Below are positions 15,193 to 26,279 of a stretch of DNA of 64,000 nucleotides, in pieces. A model generated the notes under the pieces. That model was given only the letters and a program-made list of their open reading frames with translations, ran no database searches and was not told the DNA's origin. Source of the DNA: Solwaraspora sp. WMMA2065. Its GTDB lineage: Bacteria > Actinomycetota > Actinomycetes > Mycobacteriales > Micromonosporaceae. The first letter of the stretch is position 1. Each line of letters opens with the position of its first letter. The DNA lies in NCBI RefSeq assembly GCF_030345075.1, contig NZ_CP128361.1:62001-126000 (forward strand), in the 5' to 3' direction. Made by a program: the position numbers and the translations under genes.

Positions 15193-16266
15193 GTGCGAGT
15201 GCTGGCGGCGATGTCCGGCGGGGTCGACTCGGCGGTGGCGGCGGCTCGGGCGGTGGCCGCCGGGCACGACGTGACCGGTGTGCACCTGGCGCTGTCGCGC
15301 AACCCGCAGACGTACCGCACCGGGGCCCGTGGCTGCTGCACCGTCGAGGACGCCCGGGACGCCCGGCGGGCCGCCGACGTGATCGGCATCCCGTTCTACG
15401 TCTGGGACATGGCCGAGCAGTTCCACAGCGACGTGGTGGACGACTTCGTCGCCGAGTACGCCGCCGGGCGTACCCCCAATCCGTGCCTGCGCTGCAACGA
15501 GAAGATCAAGTTCGCGGCGGTGCTGGACCGCGCGGTGGCGTTGGGGTTCGACGCGGTGGTCACCGGCCACCACGCCCGGCTCGGCCCCGACGGTCTGCTG
15601 CGGCGCAGCGTCGACCTGGCCAAGGACCAGTCGTACGTGCTCGCCGTGCTCAACCGGGCCCAGCTGGACCGGGCGATGTTCCCGCTCGGCGACTCGACCA
15701 AGGCGCAGGTCCGGGCCGAGGCGGCGCGGTACGGGCTCGCGGTGGCCGACAAGCCCGACTCACACGACATCTGCTTCATCGCCGACGGCGACACCCGTGG
15801 ATTCCTCGCCGACCGGCTCGGCAACGTCCCGGGCGACGTGATCGACGCGACGACCGGCGCGGTTGTCGGCCGCCACGACGGGGCGTACGCGTTCACCGTC
15901 GGCCAGCGGCGTGGCCTGGGCATCGGGGTGCCCGCGCCGGACGGTCGACCCCGCTACGTGCTGTCGATCACACCGACGAGCAACACGGTGACCGTAGGCC
16001 CGGCCGAGGCGCTGGACGTCGACGCGGTGACCGGTGTCCGCCCGGTGTGGATCGGCGGGGACCGGCCAACCGGTCCGGTCGAGGCGATGCTCCAGGTGCG
16101 CGCGCACGGGTCGACCACCCCGGCGGTGGTCGAGCTGACCGATGCCGGCATGCACGCCCAGCTGCACCGGCCGGTCCGGGGGGTCGCCGCCGGCCAGGCG
16201 ATGGTCGCCTACCGGCCCGATCCGGCCGGCGACGTGGTGCTCGGCTCGGCGACCATCGCCGGCTGA
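15193..16266 (+). CDS. mnmA: tRNA-uridine 2-sulfurtransferase
   Basis: Adenylates and thiolates the wobble uridine of tRNA(Lys, Glu, Gln). 357 residues. The PP-loop [14 protein letters not shown] lies at the N-terminus, the first catalytic cysteine in [14 protein letters not shown] near 100 and the second in [16 protein letters not shown] near 193; GHHARLG and [11 protein letters not shown] are family motifs. GTG at 15193 is chosen because AGGAG (15179-15183) is 9 nt upstream, whereas ATG 15184 would touch it. It lies right after a cysteine desulfurase, its likely sulfur donor. Confidence 0.93.
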   Translation: MRVLAAMSGGVDSAVAAARAVAAGHDVTGVHLALSRNPQTYRTGARGCCTVEDARDARRAADVIGIPFYVWDMAEQFHSDVVDDFVAEYAAGRTPNPCLRCNEKIKFAAVLDRAVALGFDAVVTGHHARLGPDGLLRRSVDLAKDQSYVLAVLNRAQLDRAMFPLGDSTKAQVRAEAARYGLAVADKPDSHDICFIADGDTRGFLADRLGNVPGDVIDATTGAVVGRHDGAYAFTVGQRRGLGIGVPAPDGRPRYVLSITPTSNTVTVGPAEALDVDAVTGVRPVWIGGDRPTGPVEAMLQVRAHGSTTPAVVELTDAGMHAQLHRPVRGVAAGQAMVAYRPDPAGDVVLGSATIAG

Positions 16267-16270
16267 CCGG

Positions 16271-16276
16271 TAGAGT
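16271..16276 (+). promoter_or_regulatory. -10 element upstream of methionine synthase uORF
   Basis: TAGAGT ends 8 nt before GTG 16285, the first codon of an 8-codon reading frame, matching the spacing of leaderless starts elsewhere in the window. Confidence 0.45.
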
Positions 16277-16284
16277 CGGCGGAC

Positions 16285-16311
16285 GTGACCGACGCGAGTG
16301 ACCTGACGTGA
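16285..16311 (+). CDS. Possible 8-codon leader peptide
   Basis: GTG at 16285 opens a frame encoding V-T-D-A-S-D-L-T whose TGA stop (16309-16311) overlaps the GTG start (16308) of the methionine synthase gene as GTGA. A -10 hexamer is placed for leaderless translation at 16285. It could couple translation of the downstream gene. It contains no methionine or cysteine codons beyond the start, so classical attenuation is not indicated. Chance occurrence cannot be excluded. Confidence 0.3.
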   Translation: MTDASDLT

Positions 16312-17360
16312 CCGACCCGCGTAGTCCGTCCAGCCCGGAGCCGGCCGTCCCTGCGACGGACTCACCGTGGCCCTGGCCGCCAGGTGCCGCCAGCGGGATC
16401 GGTTCGCTGCCCGGCACCGACGTCGCCGAGGCGCAACGGATCGTCCTCGGTGAACTGCCGGGCCTGCCGCACCTGCCCGAACTGCCGGCCCGGGGGCCGG
16501 GGGCAGAGATGATCGGACGCGGCGCCACCTTCCTGGTGGACCTGCCGGTCGAGCTGTACGCCGGTCGGTGGCGGGTCGCCGCCCGACCCGGCCGGGACCT
16601 GCGCCGCGCACTCGACCTGCGGGAACGGGACCTCGACCAGCTGACCGAGCAGGCCGACGGCTACACCGGGCCGGTCAAGCTGCAGGCCGCCGGGGTGTGG
16701 ACGCTGGCCGCCGCTCTCGACGTCGGCCTCGGTGGGCGGCTGGTCCGCGACCACGGCGCCGTACGTGACCTCGCCGCGTCGCTCACCGAAGGCCTGCGGG
16801 AGCACGTCGCGGAGGTGTCACGCCGGGTGCCGGGCGCGCGGCTGCTGCTCCAACTCGACGAGCCCTCGCTGCCCGCCGTGCTGGCCGGGACGCTGCGCAC
16901 CGACAGCGGTCTGCACACCTACCGGGCGGTCGTCGCCGGCACCGTCCGGGACCTGCTCGCCGAGGTGATCTCCGGAGTCGGCGTGCCGGTAGTGGTGCAC
17001 TGCTGCGCCCCCGGTGTACCGGTGGGTCTGCTGCGGGCCGCCGGAGCCGTCGCGATCGCCGCCGACCTGGAGCTGCTCACCGACCTGGACCCGGTCGGTG
17101 AGGCGATCGACGCCGGGATGGGGCTGTTCGCCGGGGTGGTGCCGGCGACCGGGGAAGCGACCGGCGCGGCGGCACCGGCCTCGGCGCGGGCGGCGGGACA
17201 GGTCCGTACCCTCTGGTCGAAGCTGGGGTTCCCGGCGGAGCGGGCCGCCGCCCAGGTGGTGGTGACCCCGGCGTGCGGGCTGGCCGGGGCGGCCGTGCCG
17301 TACGCCCGGGCCGCGCTGGCCGCCTGCCGCGACGCTGGCCGGCGGCTGGCCGAGGGCTGA
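16308..17360 (+). CDS. Cobalamin-independent methionine synthase family protein (short form)
   Basis: A 350-residue protein equivalent to only the catalytic C-terminal half of MetE. It starts with a variable Pro-rich stretch, then GIGSLPGTDVAEAQRIV, and carries zinc-ligand motifs VVVHCCAPG near residue 227 and VVTPACGLAG near 321, plus LLLQLDEPSLPAVL near 180. Core-MetE proteins of this size lack the N-terminal folate-binding half; in other bacteria they use other methyl donors or partners. Which donor it uses is unknown. Start GTG 16308 overlaps a tiny upstream frame; no Shine-Dalgarno is obvious. Confidence 0.8.
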   Translation: MTDPRSPSSPEPAVPATDSPWPWPPGAASGIGSLPGTDVAEAQRIVLGELPGLPHLPELPARGPGAEMIGRGATFLVDLPVELYAGRWRVAARPGRDLRRALDLRERDLDQLTEQADGYTGPVKLQAAGVWTLAAALDVGLGGRLVRDHGAVRDLAASLTEGLREHVAEVSRRVPGARLLLQLDEPSLPAVLAGTLRTDSGLHTYRAVVAGTVRDLLAEVISGVGVPVVVHCCAPGVPVGLLRAAGAVAIAADLELLTDLDPVGEAIDAGMGLFAGVVPATGEATGAAAPASARAAGQVRTLWSKLGFPAERAAAQVVVTPACGLAGAAVPYARAALAACRDAGRRLAEG

Positions 17361-17436
17361 ACCCGGCCGGCGGCCGGCGGTGGAGTGCGGTGGGGTCCGG
17401 CCGGTGGAACAGTGCCGCCCGGGGTGTGCCTACGGT

Positions 17437-17442
17437 TACCGT
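17437..17442 (+). promoter_or_regulatory. -10 element for leaderless small membrane protein
   Basis: TACCGT ends 8 nt before ATG 17451, without a Shine-Dalgarno. Confidence 0.4.
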
Positions 17443-17450
17443 TGGCGGCG

Positions 17451-17612
17451 ATGAGCTACCACGGTGACAGCGACGGTGACCCGGCCGCCGGTCGGCGCGG
17501 CTGGTGGCGGGTGTACCGCGGGTTGATCGTCGCCGTGCTGGTGGTGGTCTCCGTGCTGTGCTTCCTGTGGTGCGCCGGGGTGGCCGTGTTCAACCTCGTC
17601 CAAGGCGAGTGA
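17451..17612 (+). CDS. Small single-pass membrane protein
   Basis: A 53-residue protein with a charged N-terminus (SYHGDSDGDPAAGRRGWWR) and one membrane helix (GLIVAVLVVVSVLCFLWCAG), ending VAVFNLVQGE. I do not recognise a family. Coding status is supported by a leaderless-type -10 at the right distance and by the clean helix; it lies alone between methionine synthase and ligA. Confidence 0.55.
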   Translation: MSYHGDSDGDPAAGRRGWWRVYRGLIVAVLVVVSVLCFLWCAGVAVFNLVQGE

Positions 17613-17632
17613 CCGGGCCGCCACGCGAGTGA

Positions 17633-19939
<2,307 letters not shown>

Positions 19940-20126
19940 CGGCGACCCGGCGTCGGTCGACCCGGACCCTCGCCGGAGCCCCGACAATTGGCGGACGCCA
20001 TTTCCCGACGCGGTCAGGAATCCCGCGTGGGGCATTCGCCGACCGCGTCTCAAATCAGTCACGACCGCGCTTCGCTCCTGACCTGCGGGCCGTCCGTCCT
20101 TAAGGTGTAGGACGTCGGCGGGACGC

Positions 20127-20145
20127 CCGGCTCATGCCGAGCCGG
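20127..20145 (+). promoter_or_regulatory. Hairpin in leader of GGDEF/EAL gene
   Basis: Between ligA and the next gene (240 nt) the only clear structure is CCGGCTC - ATGCC - GAGCCGG, a perfect 7-bp stem about 35 nt before ATG 20180. I compared it with c-di-GMP riboswitch cores and saw no match. Its role is unknown. Confidence 0.3.
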
Positions 20146-20179
20146 CGAAGCGGGCCACGGGAGCGCGACGGGAGGGCAG

Positions 20180-22321
20180 ATGGAGGCCGCGGCATTGCGG
20201 AACTCCGTTCCTTCGGAACGCGCCCCTGGGTTCTTCGGCTTTGTCGGCGGCGTGACCGCCGCCGCGCTCGCCGTCTGTGCCGTACCGTTGCTGGACCTGC
20301 CCGCCCAGATTCTCGACCTGCCGGCGGCATTCTGGCTGATGGCCCTGCTCGCGGTGGTCGGCGACGCCCGACCGTTCACCCCACCGGGCCGGCGGCGCCG
20401 GTCCGAAGTCTTTCCGTCGGTCTGTTTCACCTTCGCCATCCTGCTCGCCTGGGGCCTCGGCCCGGCGGTCGCGGTGCAGGCCGTCGCGGTGGCGGTCTTC
20501 GCCTGGCGGGCCCGGCACGTGCCGTGGCGGGCCCTGTTCAACAGTTCGCAGTACGCGCTGGCGCTCGCCGCCGCAGCGGCGGTGGCCGGGCTGGCCGGGC
20601 CGGGCGCCTTCGCCGGCACCGCGGAGCTGGCCTGGAGCGACGTCGCAGTGGCGGTCGGCGCGGCGGCGGCCTGGTCGGCGGTCAACTACGGCACGGTCAC
20701 CCTGGCGATCCGGCTGCGCTTCGGCGGCCGGTGGTGGCGGTCAGCCCGCCGTGGCATCGGCTTCGAGCTGTCCTCCACCGGATCGCTGCTGCTGCTCGGG
20801 CCGGTGCTGGTGGTCGCCGCACAGGTCGACCCGGCGCTGATCCCCCTCGTGCTGGTGCCGCTGTACGCGGTCTACCGGATGGCCGCGCTGGCCAGCGAGC
20901 AGGAACGGTCGGCCCGGCTGGACCCGTTGACCGGGCTGGCCAACCGCAAGGCGCTGATCGTCGAGATCGCTGACCAGGTGCCGGCACACGCCGACGCGCT
21001 GCGGCGCGGAGCGCCGGACTCCCGGATGGCGCTGCTGCTGCTTGACCTGGACCGGTTCAAACGGGTCAACGACGCACTCGGGCATCTGGTCGGCGACCGG
21101 CTGCTGGTCGAGGTGGGGCTGCGGCTGGCCATGGTGGTCCGGCCGCAGGACCTGGTGGTCCGGCTCGGCGGCGACGAGTTCGCCATCCTGGCCACCCGGC
21201 TCACCGGCGCGGACGAGGCGCGGGAGATCGCCGATCAGGTGGTGACCGCGCTCGCCGAGCCGGTCGCCCTGGACGGGCTGCCGCTGGACGTCGGCGGCTC
21301 GGTGGGCATCGCCCTCTACCCCGAGCACGGTGGGGATTTCGCCACCCTGCTGCAGCACGCCGACGTCGCGATGTACGACGCCAAGGACACCGGTGACGGC
21401 ACCGCCGTCTACGCGGCCGAGTCGGACCACAACACGCCGGAACGGCTCAGCCTCCTCGCCGACCTGCGTCGCGTACTCGACGTCAACGGCGCGCACGCGG
21501 CCGACTCCGGTCGGGAGGTCGACGACGTCGGCGAGATCACCATGTACTACCAGCCGCAGGTGGAGATCGCGACCGGCGAGGTGGTCGGGGTGGAGGCGCT
21601 GCTGCGCTGGCGGCATCCGCGCCGGGGCATGGTCGACCCGGAAGAGTTGATCAAGGTCGCCGAGCAGAGCGCCGTGATGCGCCTGCTCACCCGCCGGGTC
21701 GTCGACGACGTCGTCGAGCAGATCGCCAAGTGGGCCGCCGCCGGGATCACCCTGCGGGCAGCGGTCAACGTCAGCGTCCGGGACCTGCACACCGGCGAGA
21801 TCGCCGAGCAGATCTCCGACCGGCTCACCCGCTTCAACCTGTCACCGGAGCAACTCCAGTTGGAGATCACCGAGGGGGCGCTGATGGCCGACCCCCGGCG
21901 GGTGCTGGCTACCATCTCCCGGCTGGACGCGATCGGGGTGGCGATCGCCTTGGACGACTTCGGCACCGGCTACTCGTCCATGCAGCACCTGCGCCGGCTG
22001 CCGCTGTCCGAAGTCAAGATCGACCGCTCGTTCGTCCTCGGCATGGCCGCCGACACCGACGACGCGGCCATCGTCCGCTCGGTGATCGAGCTGGCCCGGG
22101 CGCTCGGGCTGCGGGTCGTCGCCGAAGGCGTCGAGGACGACGCGTCCTGGCGACGGTTGTCCGCGCTCGGCTGCCACGTCGCCCAGGGCTGGTTCTACGC
22201 CCGGCCGATGCCCGCCGACGAGCTGGTCAGCTGGCTGGCCCGGTACCGTCCACTGGTCCCCGGCCCGCGCGCCGTCCCGGCCGGCGTGCCCGATGACTCG
22301 GCTGACCCGCCGGAGAAATAG
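20180..22321 (+). CDS. Membrane GGDEF-EAL protein (c-di-GMP turnover)
   Basis: A 713-residue protein with several N-terminal membrane helices (residues about 15-235), then a GGDEF domain and an EAL domain. The catalytic RLGGDEFAILA (near residue 330) is intact, and RPQD five residues before it fits the inhibitory I-site. The EAL motif GVEALLRWRHP (near 471) and LDDFGTGYSSMQHL are also intact, so it could both make and degrade c-di-GMP. ATG at 20180 has GGGAGGG upstream. It sits between ligA and gatC; the membrane part presumably senses an unknown signal. Confidence 0.92.
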   Translation: MEAAALRNSVPSERAPGFFGFVGGVTAAALAVCAVPLLDLPAQILDLPAAFWLMALLAVVGDARPFTPPGRRRRSEVFPSVCFTFAILLAWGLGPAVAVQAVAVAVFAWRARHVPWRALFNSSQYALALAAAAAVAGLAGPGAFAGTAELAWSDVAVAVGAAAAWSAVNYGTVTLAIRLRFGGRWWRSARRGIGFELSSTGSLLLLGPVLVVAAQVDPALIPLVLVPLYAVYRMAALASEQERSARLDPLTGLANRKALIVEIADQVPAHADALRRGAPDSRMALLLLDLDRFKRVNDALGHLVGDRLLVEVGLRLAMVVRPQDLVVRLGGDEFAILATRLTGADEAREIADQVVTALAEPVALDGLPLDVGGSVGIALYPEHGGDFATLLQHADVAMYDAKDTGDGTAVYAAESDHNTPERLSLLADLRRVLDVNGAHAADSGREVDDVGEITMYYQPQVEIATGEVVGVEALLRWRHPRRGMVDPEELIKVAEQSAVMRLLTRRVVDDVVEQIAKWAAAGITLRAAVNVSVRDLHTGEIAEQISDRLTRFNLSPEQLQLEITEGALMADPRRVLATISRLDAIGVAIALDDFGTGYSSMQHLRRLPLSEVKIDRSFVLGMAADTDDAAIVRSVIELARALGLRVVAEGVEDDASWRRLSALGCHVAQGWFYARPMPADELVSWLARYRPLVPGPRAVPAGVPDDSADPPEK

Positions 22322-22402
22322 ACTCGTCGGGTCCGGCCCGCTGAGCCACGCTGAGCGAGGATCCCGGGCCAACCGTTCGATCACCGTACGAAGGGGGCGC
22401 AG

Positions 22403-22702
22403 ATGGCCGCCATCTCCCGCGAAGAGGTCGCGCACCTGGCGCGACTGTCGCGGCTGGCCGTGACCGAGGACGAACTGGCGACGTTCGCCGGCCAGCTCGA
22501 CGTCATCCTGCAGTCCGTGGCCCGGATCGGCGAGGTCGCCGCCGACGACATCCCGCCCACCTCGCACTCGGTGCCGCTGACCAACGTGCTGCGCGACGAC
22601 GTCGTCATCCCCGGCCTGGACCGCGACGCCGCGCTCGCCGCCGCCCCGGACGCCGAGGACGGCCGGTTCCGGGTGCCGCGCATCCTGGACGAGGAGGTCT
22701 GA
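22403..22702 (+). CDS. gatC: Asp/Glu-tRNA amidotransferase subunit C
   Basis: Small subunit (99 residues) of the GatCAB complex that converts Glu-tRNA(Gln) and Asp-tRNA(Asn) to the amidated forms. It shows the family start [20 protein letters not shown], the central [14 protein letters not shown], and the late P-T-S-H-S-V-P-L-(x)-N-V-L-R-D-D motif. It is the first gene of the gat unit, with gatA starting 3 nt after its stop. Confidence 0.95.
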   Translation: MAAISREEVAHLARLSRLAVTEDELATFAGQLDVILQSVARIGEVAADDIPPTSHSVPLTNVLRDDVVIPGLDRDAALAAAPDAEDGRFRVPRILDEEV

Positions 22703-22705
22703 ACC

Positions 22706-24184
22706 ATGTCCGAACTCACCGGGATGACCGCCGCGCAGCTGGCCGGGCTGATCGCCGCCGGCGACACCAGCGCCGTCGAAGTGACCCGCGCCCACCTGGA
22801 CCGGATCGCCGGCGTCGACGAGCGGGTGCACGCCTACCTGCACGTCGACGCCGACGGGGCGCTCGCCGCCGCGCAGGCCGTCGACACCGCCCGCGCCGCC
22901 GGGCAGCCGCTCGGCCCGCTGGCCGGCGTACCGATCGCGGTCAAGGACGTCGTCACCACCAAGGGCGTACCGACCACCGCCGGGTCGAAGATCCTCGACG
23001 GCTGGCGGCCACCGTACGACGCGACGATCGTCGCCCGGCTGCGCGCCGCCGGCATGCCGATCCTCGGCAAGACCAACATGGACGAGTTCGCGATGGGCTC
23101 GTCGACCGAGTACTCGGCGTACGGGCCGACGTACAACCCGTGGGACCTGACCCGGATCCCGGGCGGATCCGGCGGTGGCAGCGCGGCCGCGGTCGCCGGG
23201 TACGAAGCTCCACTGGCGATCGGCACCGACACCGGCGGCTCGATCCGCCAACCGGGCGCGGTCACCGGCACCGTCGGCGCCAAGCCGACCTACGGCGGCA
23301 CCTCCCGGTACGGGCTGATCGCCTTCTCCTCCTCGCTGGACACCCCTGGCCCGTGCGCCCGGACGGTGCTCGACGCGGCGCTGCTGCACGAGGCGATCGC
23401 CGGCCACGACCCGCATGACTCCACCTCGATCCCGGCCGCCGTGCCGCCGGTCGTCGAGGCGGCCCGTGCCGGTGCCTCCGGTGACCTGACCGGGGTGCGC
23501 CTCGGCCTGGTCACCCAGTTCGCCACCGGCGAGGGCGTCGAGCCGGGCGTCCTGGCCGCGTTCCGCGACGCGGTCGACGCGCTGACCAAGCTCGGGGCCG
23601 AGGTCGTCGAGGTCTCCTGCCCGCACTTCGACTACGCGCTACCGGCGTACTACCTGATCGCGCCGAGCGAATGCTCGTCCAACCTGGCCCGCTACGACGG
23701 CGTCCGGTACGGGCTGCGCAGCGGCGACGACGGCAACCGGTCGCTGGAAGAGGTCATGTCGCTGACCCGCGACCAGGGCTTCGGGCCGGAGGTCAAGCGG
23801 CGGATCATGCTCGGCACCTACGCGCTGTCCAGCGGCTACTACGACGCCTACTACGGGCAGGCGCAGAAGGTCCGTACCTTGATCACCCGCGACTTCACCG
23901 CCGCGTTCGAGCAGGTCGACGTGCTGATCTCGCCGACCACGCCGTTCGTGGCGTTCCCACTCGGGGCGCGCACCGCCGACCCGTACCAGATGTACCTGGC
24001 CGACCTGTTCACCATCCCGACCAACCTGTACGGCGGCCCGGCCATCTCGGTGCCGTGCGGGCTGGCCGACGGGCTGCCGGTCGGGTTGCAGATGATGGCG
24101 CCCACGATGGCCGACGACCGGATGTACCGGGTCGCGGCGGCCCTGGAGTCGGCGGTCGGCACCCTCACCCCGCCGGAGCTCTGA
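22706..24184 (+). CDS. gatA: Asp/Glu-tRNA amidotransferase subunit A (amidase)
   Basis: Glutaminase subunit that releases ammonia for GatB; 492 residues, normal length. The Ser-Ser-Lys triad is complete: Lys in [12 protein letters not shown] near 80, cis-Ser and nucleophile Ser in the Gly-rich [13 protein letters not shown] and [15 protein letters not shown] near 152-185. The C-terminal [19 protein letters not shown] is typical. It directly follows gatC. The gene that should come next, gatB, is displaced by a two-gene insertion. Confidence 0.96.
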   Translation: MSELTGMTAAQLAGLIAAGDTSAVEVTRAHLDRIAGVDERVHAYLHVDADGALAAAQAVDTARAAGQPLGPLAGVPIAVKDVVTTKGVPTTAGSKILDGWRPPYDATIVARLRAAGMPILGKTNMDEFAMGSSTEYSAYGPTYNPWDLTRIPGGSGGGSAAAVAGYEAPLAIGTDTGGSIRQPGAVTGTVGAKPTYGGTSRYGLIAFSSSLDTPGPCARTVLDAALLHEAIAGHDPHDSTSIPAAVPPVVEAARAGASGDLTGVRLGLVTQFATGEGVEPGVLAAFRDAVDALTKLGAEVVEVSCPHFDYALPAYYLIAPSECSSNLARYDGVRYGLRSGDDGNRSLEEVMSLTRDQGFGPEVKRRIMLGTYALSSGYYDAYYGQAQKVRTLITRDFTAAFEQVDVLISPTTPFVAFPLGARTADPYQMYLADLFTIPTNLYGGPAISVPCGLADGLPVGLQMMAPTMADDRMYRVAAALESAVGTLTPPEL

Positions 24185-24192
24185 GCCGCGAC

Positions 24193-25584
24193 GTGCTGAC
24201 CCGGATCGAGATCGACGGCTTCAAGTCGTTCCGCGACTTCACGCTGGACGTGCCGCCGTTTCTCGTGATCATCGGGCGGAACGCGGCCGGCAAGTCGAAC
24301 CTGTTCGACGCGATCCAGTTCCTGTCCCGGCTCGCCGATGATGGGCTGCTGGAGGCCGCTCAGCAGATGCGCGGGGAAGTACCCGATCTGTTCCATCGGC
24401 ACACCGACGGCACCCAGATGCCGGTGATGACCTTCGCCGTCGAGGTGCTGCTGGGGTCGTCGGTGACCGACGCATTCGGTGATACGGCCGAAGTGAATCA
24501 CTCTCGGCTGCGTTACGAGCTTGCGGTCGAGCTACGACTCACCAGCAGCAGCGGGACCCGTCGGCCGTACGTGGTACGGGAGGCGGCGTACCGGATCCCT
24601 AAGTCCGACGACGCTGCGTTGCGGGCACTGATCCCGCGATGGAAGCAGGTAACCAGCTATCGCGGGGGCGGTCGGGAACTGCTGGAGACCGAGCGCGATG
24701 AGCAGGGGCGTGCGATTTTCAGCATCCGGCAGCAGGGCAACCAGGGCCGCAAACGGAAACTGCCGGCGACAGCGGCGACCGCAACCGTGCTGTCCAGCCT
24801 GACCACCGCCACGGACTTCCCGCTGCTGTACGCGCTCAAGCGGGAGCTTCAGTCGTGGCGACTGCTGCACCTCGATCCCAGCGCGCTGCGTACCCCGGAT
24901 TCCTATGACGACCCGGACAGCCTCGCGCCCAACGGTGCCCACCTGGCCAACACGCTGCGTTACCTGGCCGCCGCGACGGGCACCGAGGACCGGCCGGAGG
25001 GCGCGTTGAACGACCTTTCCGCCGACGTATCCGAAGTGATACCGGGAGTGGTCCGGGTCCGGCTCGCCGAGGACGAGGCACGCCGGCAGCGGCAGGTCGA
25101 GGTCGTCACCCGCGACGAGGCACCGTTCTCGGCCCGGGTCGCGTCCGACGGGACGCTGCGCGCGATCGCGTTGCTCGCAGCACTCTACGACCCCCGTGGT
25201 GCCGGGCTGATCTGCTTCGAGGAGCCGGAGAACGGCATCTTCCCGCAACGGCTCGCCCAGTTCGTGCGGTACCTGCGGGCCCTGGTCGAACGGTCGTTGG
25301 AGTCGCGCGACGAAGCAGACGGCAATCGATTGACCCAGTTGATCCTGAGCAGCCACTCGCCTGCGATCTTGCGGGCGTTGGAACGCGGCGAGGACGGGGG
25401 ACGGCTCCATGCGGTCTACCTGGACGTGGTGACCCGGGTGCGCAGGGGCGAACCGCGCAGCCGGATCACCCGTAGCCGCCTGATCGGTGGTGATCAGCTT
25501 GCGTTGGATCTCGAAGATCCCAGCGGTGTGGTCACCAAGGCAGAGATTGCCGAATTCGAGGTCCTGGAGACGCTGGATCGCTGA
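24193..25584 (+). CDS. AAA family ATPase (AAA_21/OLD-like), putative defence module
   Basis: A 463-residue SMC/ABC-like ATPase. Seen: LTRIEIDGFKSFRDFTLDV at the N-terminus, Walker A GRNAAGKS (residues 28-35), a long central insertion, Walker B LICFEEPENGIFPQRL near 340, and the H-loop LILSSHSPAIL near 382. This fold (RecF/OLD type, AAA_15/AAA_21) is used by many anti-phage ATPases. It starts with GTG 8 nt after gatA, inside the gatCAB region, and overlaps the next gene as TGATG, so the two form one functional unit. Codons are less strictly GC-ending than in gatA or gatB (my reading, not computed), suggesting transfer. No nuclease or TOPRIM domain is fused; the partner appears to supply it. 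Confidence 0.85.
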   Translation: MLTRIEIDGFKSFRDFTLDVPPFLVIIGRNAAGKSNLFDAIQFLSRLADDGLLEAAQQMRGEVPDLFHRHTDGTQMPVMTFAVEVLLGSSVTDAFGDTAEVNHSRLRYELAVELRLTSSSGTRRPYVVREAAYRIPKSDDAALRALIPRWKQVTSYRGGGRELLETERDEQGRAIFSIRQQGNQGRKRKLPATAATATVLSSLTTATDFPLLYALKRELQSWRLLHLDPSALRTPDSYDDPDSLAPNGAHLANTLRYLAAATGTEDRPEGALNDLSADVSEVIPGVVRVRLAEDEARRQRQVEVVTRDEAPFSARVASDGTLRAIALLAALYDPRGAGLICFEEPENGIFPQRLAQFVRYLRALVERSLESRDEADGNRLTQLILSSHSPAILRALERGEDGGRLHAVYLDVVTRVRRGEPRSRITRSRLIGGDQLALDLEDPSGVVTKAEIAEFEVLETLDR

Positions 25585-26216
25585 TGCGCTACCTCTCGAC
25601 CGCACTGATCTCCGAAGGCCTCAGCGATGACCGCTTCCTGCCCCGGCTGCTGGCACGCTCACTGGAAGGACTGTGCCTGACCGAGTTCGATGAAACGGTG
25701 TACGTAGCCGACGTACAACCGTTGCGGGCCCGGTCCGGCCCGGCAGGTATCGGTGATGTGATCAGCTTGGCCGACCGCAGCGACGGCGCCTTCACGATTG
25801 TCTTCTTTCACCGAGACCAGGGTGCGAACGCTGAACGGGTACACCGGGAGTGGCTGGAACCGCTCCGGAAGCGTTGGGCCGACCGCCGGGAGCAACTCGT
25901 CGCGGTCGTCCCGGTCCGGGAGACCGAGGCCTGGCTGCTCGCCGACGGGCAGGCACTGCGCAACGCCCTCGGTGTCCAGTGGACCGATGTCGAGATGGGG
26001 CTCCCCGGGAGCCCTCGTCAGGTGGAGCAGATCGCCGACCCGAAGAAAGTGCTCAACGACGTGACGCGCCGGGTCAGCCGGTCAGTCGGGGACCACCTCG
26101 GCCAGCTTGGCGAGCTGGTGGATCTGGAAAGGCTGCAGCAGGTACCGGCGTACCGGCGGTGGTGGGACGACACCCGGCAGGCTCTCGTGGCACTCGGTTA
26201 CCGGCCGGGTCGATGA
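25584..26216 (+). CDS. DUF4276-type TOPRIM-like protein, partner of the ATPase
   Basis: A 210-residue protein. It opens ALISEGLSDDRFLPRLLARSL, where the early Ser-Glu-Gly fits the first TOPRIM acidic residue. It then has FTIVFFHRDQGANAERVHREW, with an Asp at the expected second position, and VPVRETEAWLLADGQALRNAL, the conserved Glu-x-Glu-Ala-Trp-Leu-Leu-Ala-Asp of DUF4276 proteins. DUF4276 is known mostly as the downstream partner of AAA ATPases. Start ATG 25584 overlaps the ATPase stop by one base. A nuclease or nucleic-acid role is inferred from the TOPRIM resemblance; nothing here proves activity. Confidence 0.72.
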   Translation: MRYLSTALISEGLSDDRFLPRLLARSLEGLCLTEFDETVYVADVQPLRARSGPAGIGDVISLADRSDGAFTIVFFHRDQGANAERVHREWLEPLRKRWADRREQLVAVVPVRETEAWLLADGQALRNALGVQWTDVEMGLPGSPRQVEQIADPKKVLNDVTRRVSRSVGDHLGQLGELVDLERLQQVPAYRRWWDDTRQALVALGYRPGR

Positions 26217-26235
26217 GCGGAACCCAGGTGGACAC

Positions 26236-26241
26236 TAGGCT
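26236..26241 (+). promoter_or_regulatory. -10 element in front of gatB
   Basis: TAGGCT lies in the 63-nt gap between the inserted module and gatB, 38 nt before ATG 26280. It could let gatB be transcribed independently of the insertion. No good -35 is visible. Confidence 0.4.
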
Positions 26242-26279
26242 GGTGCGGTCGGTGCCGCGCCGAGAGTTGGAGCTGTGAG

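Noticed and set aside
20080-20180. Possible c-di-GMP riboswitch before the GGDEF/EAL gene
   Set aside because: Only a simple hairpin is visible; the conserved blocks of c-di-GMP class I or II aptamers are not present.
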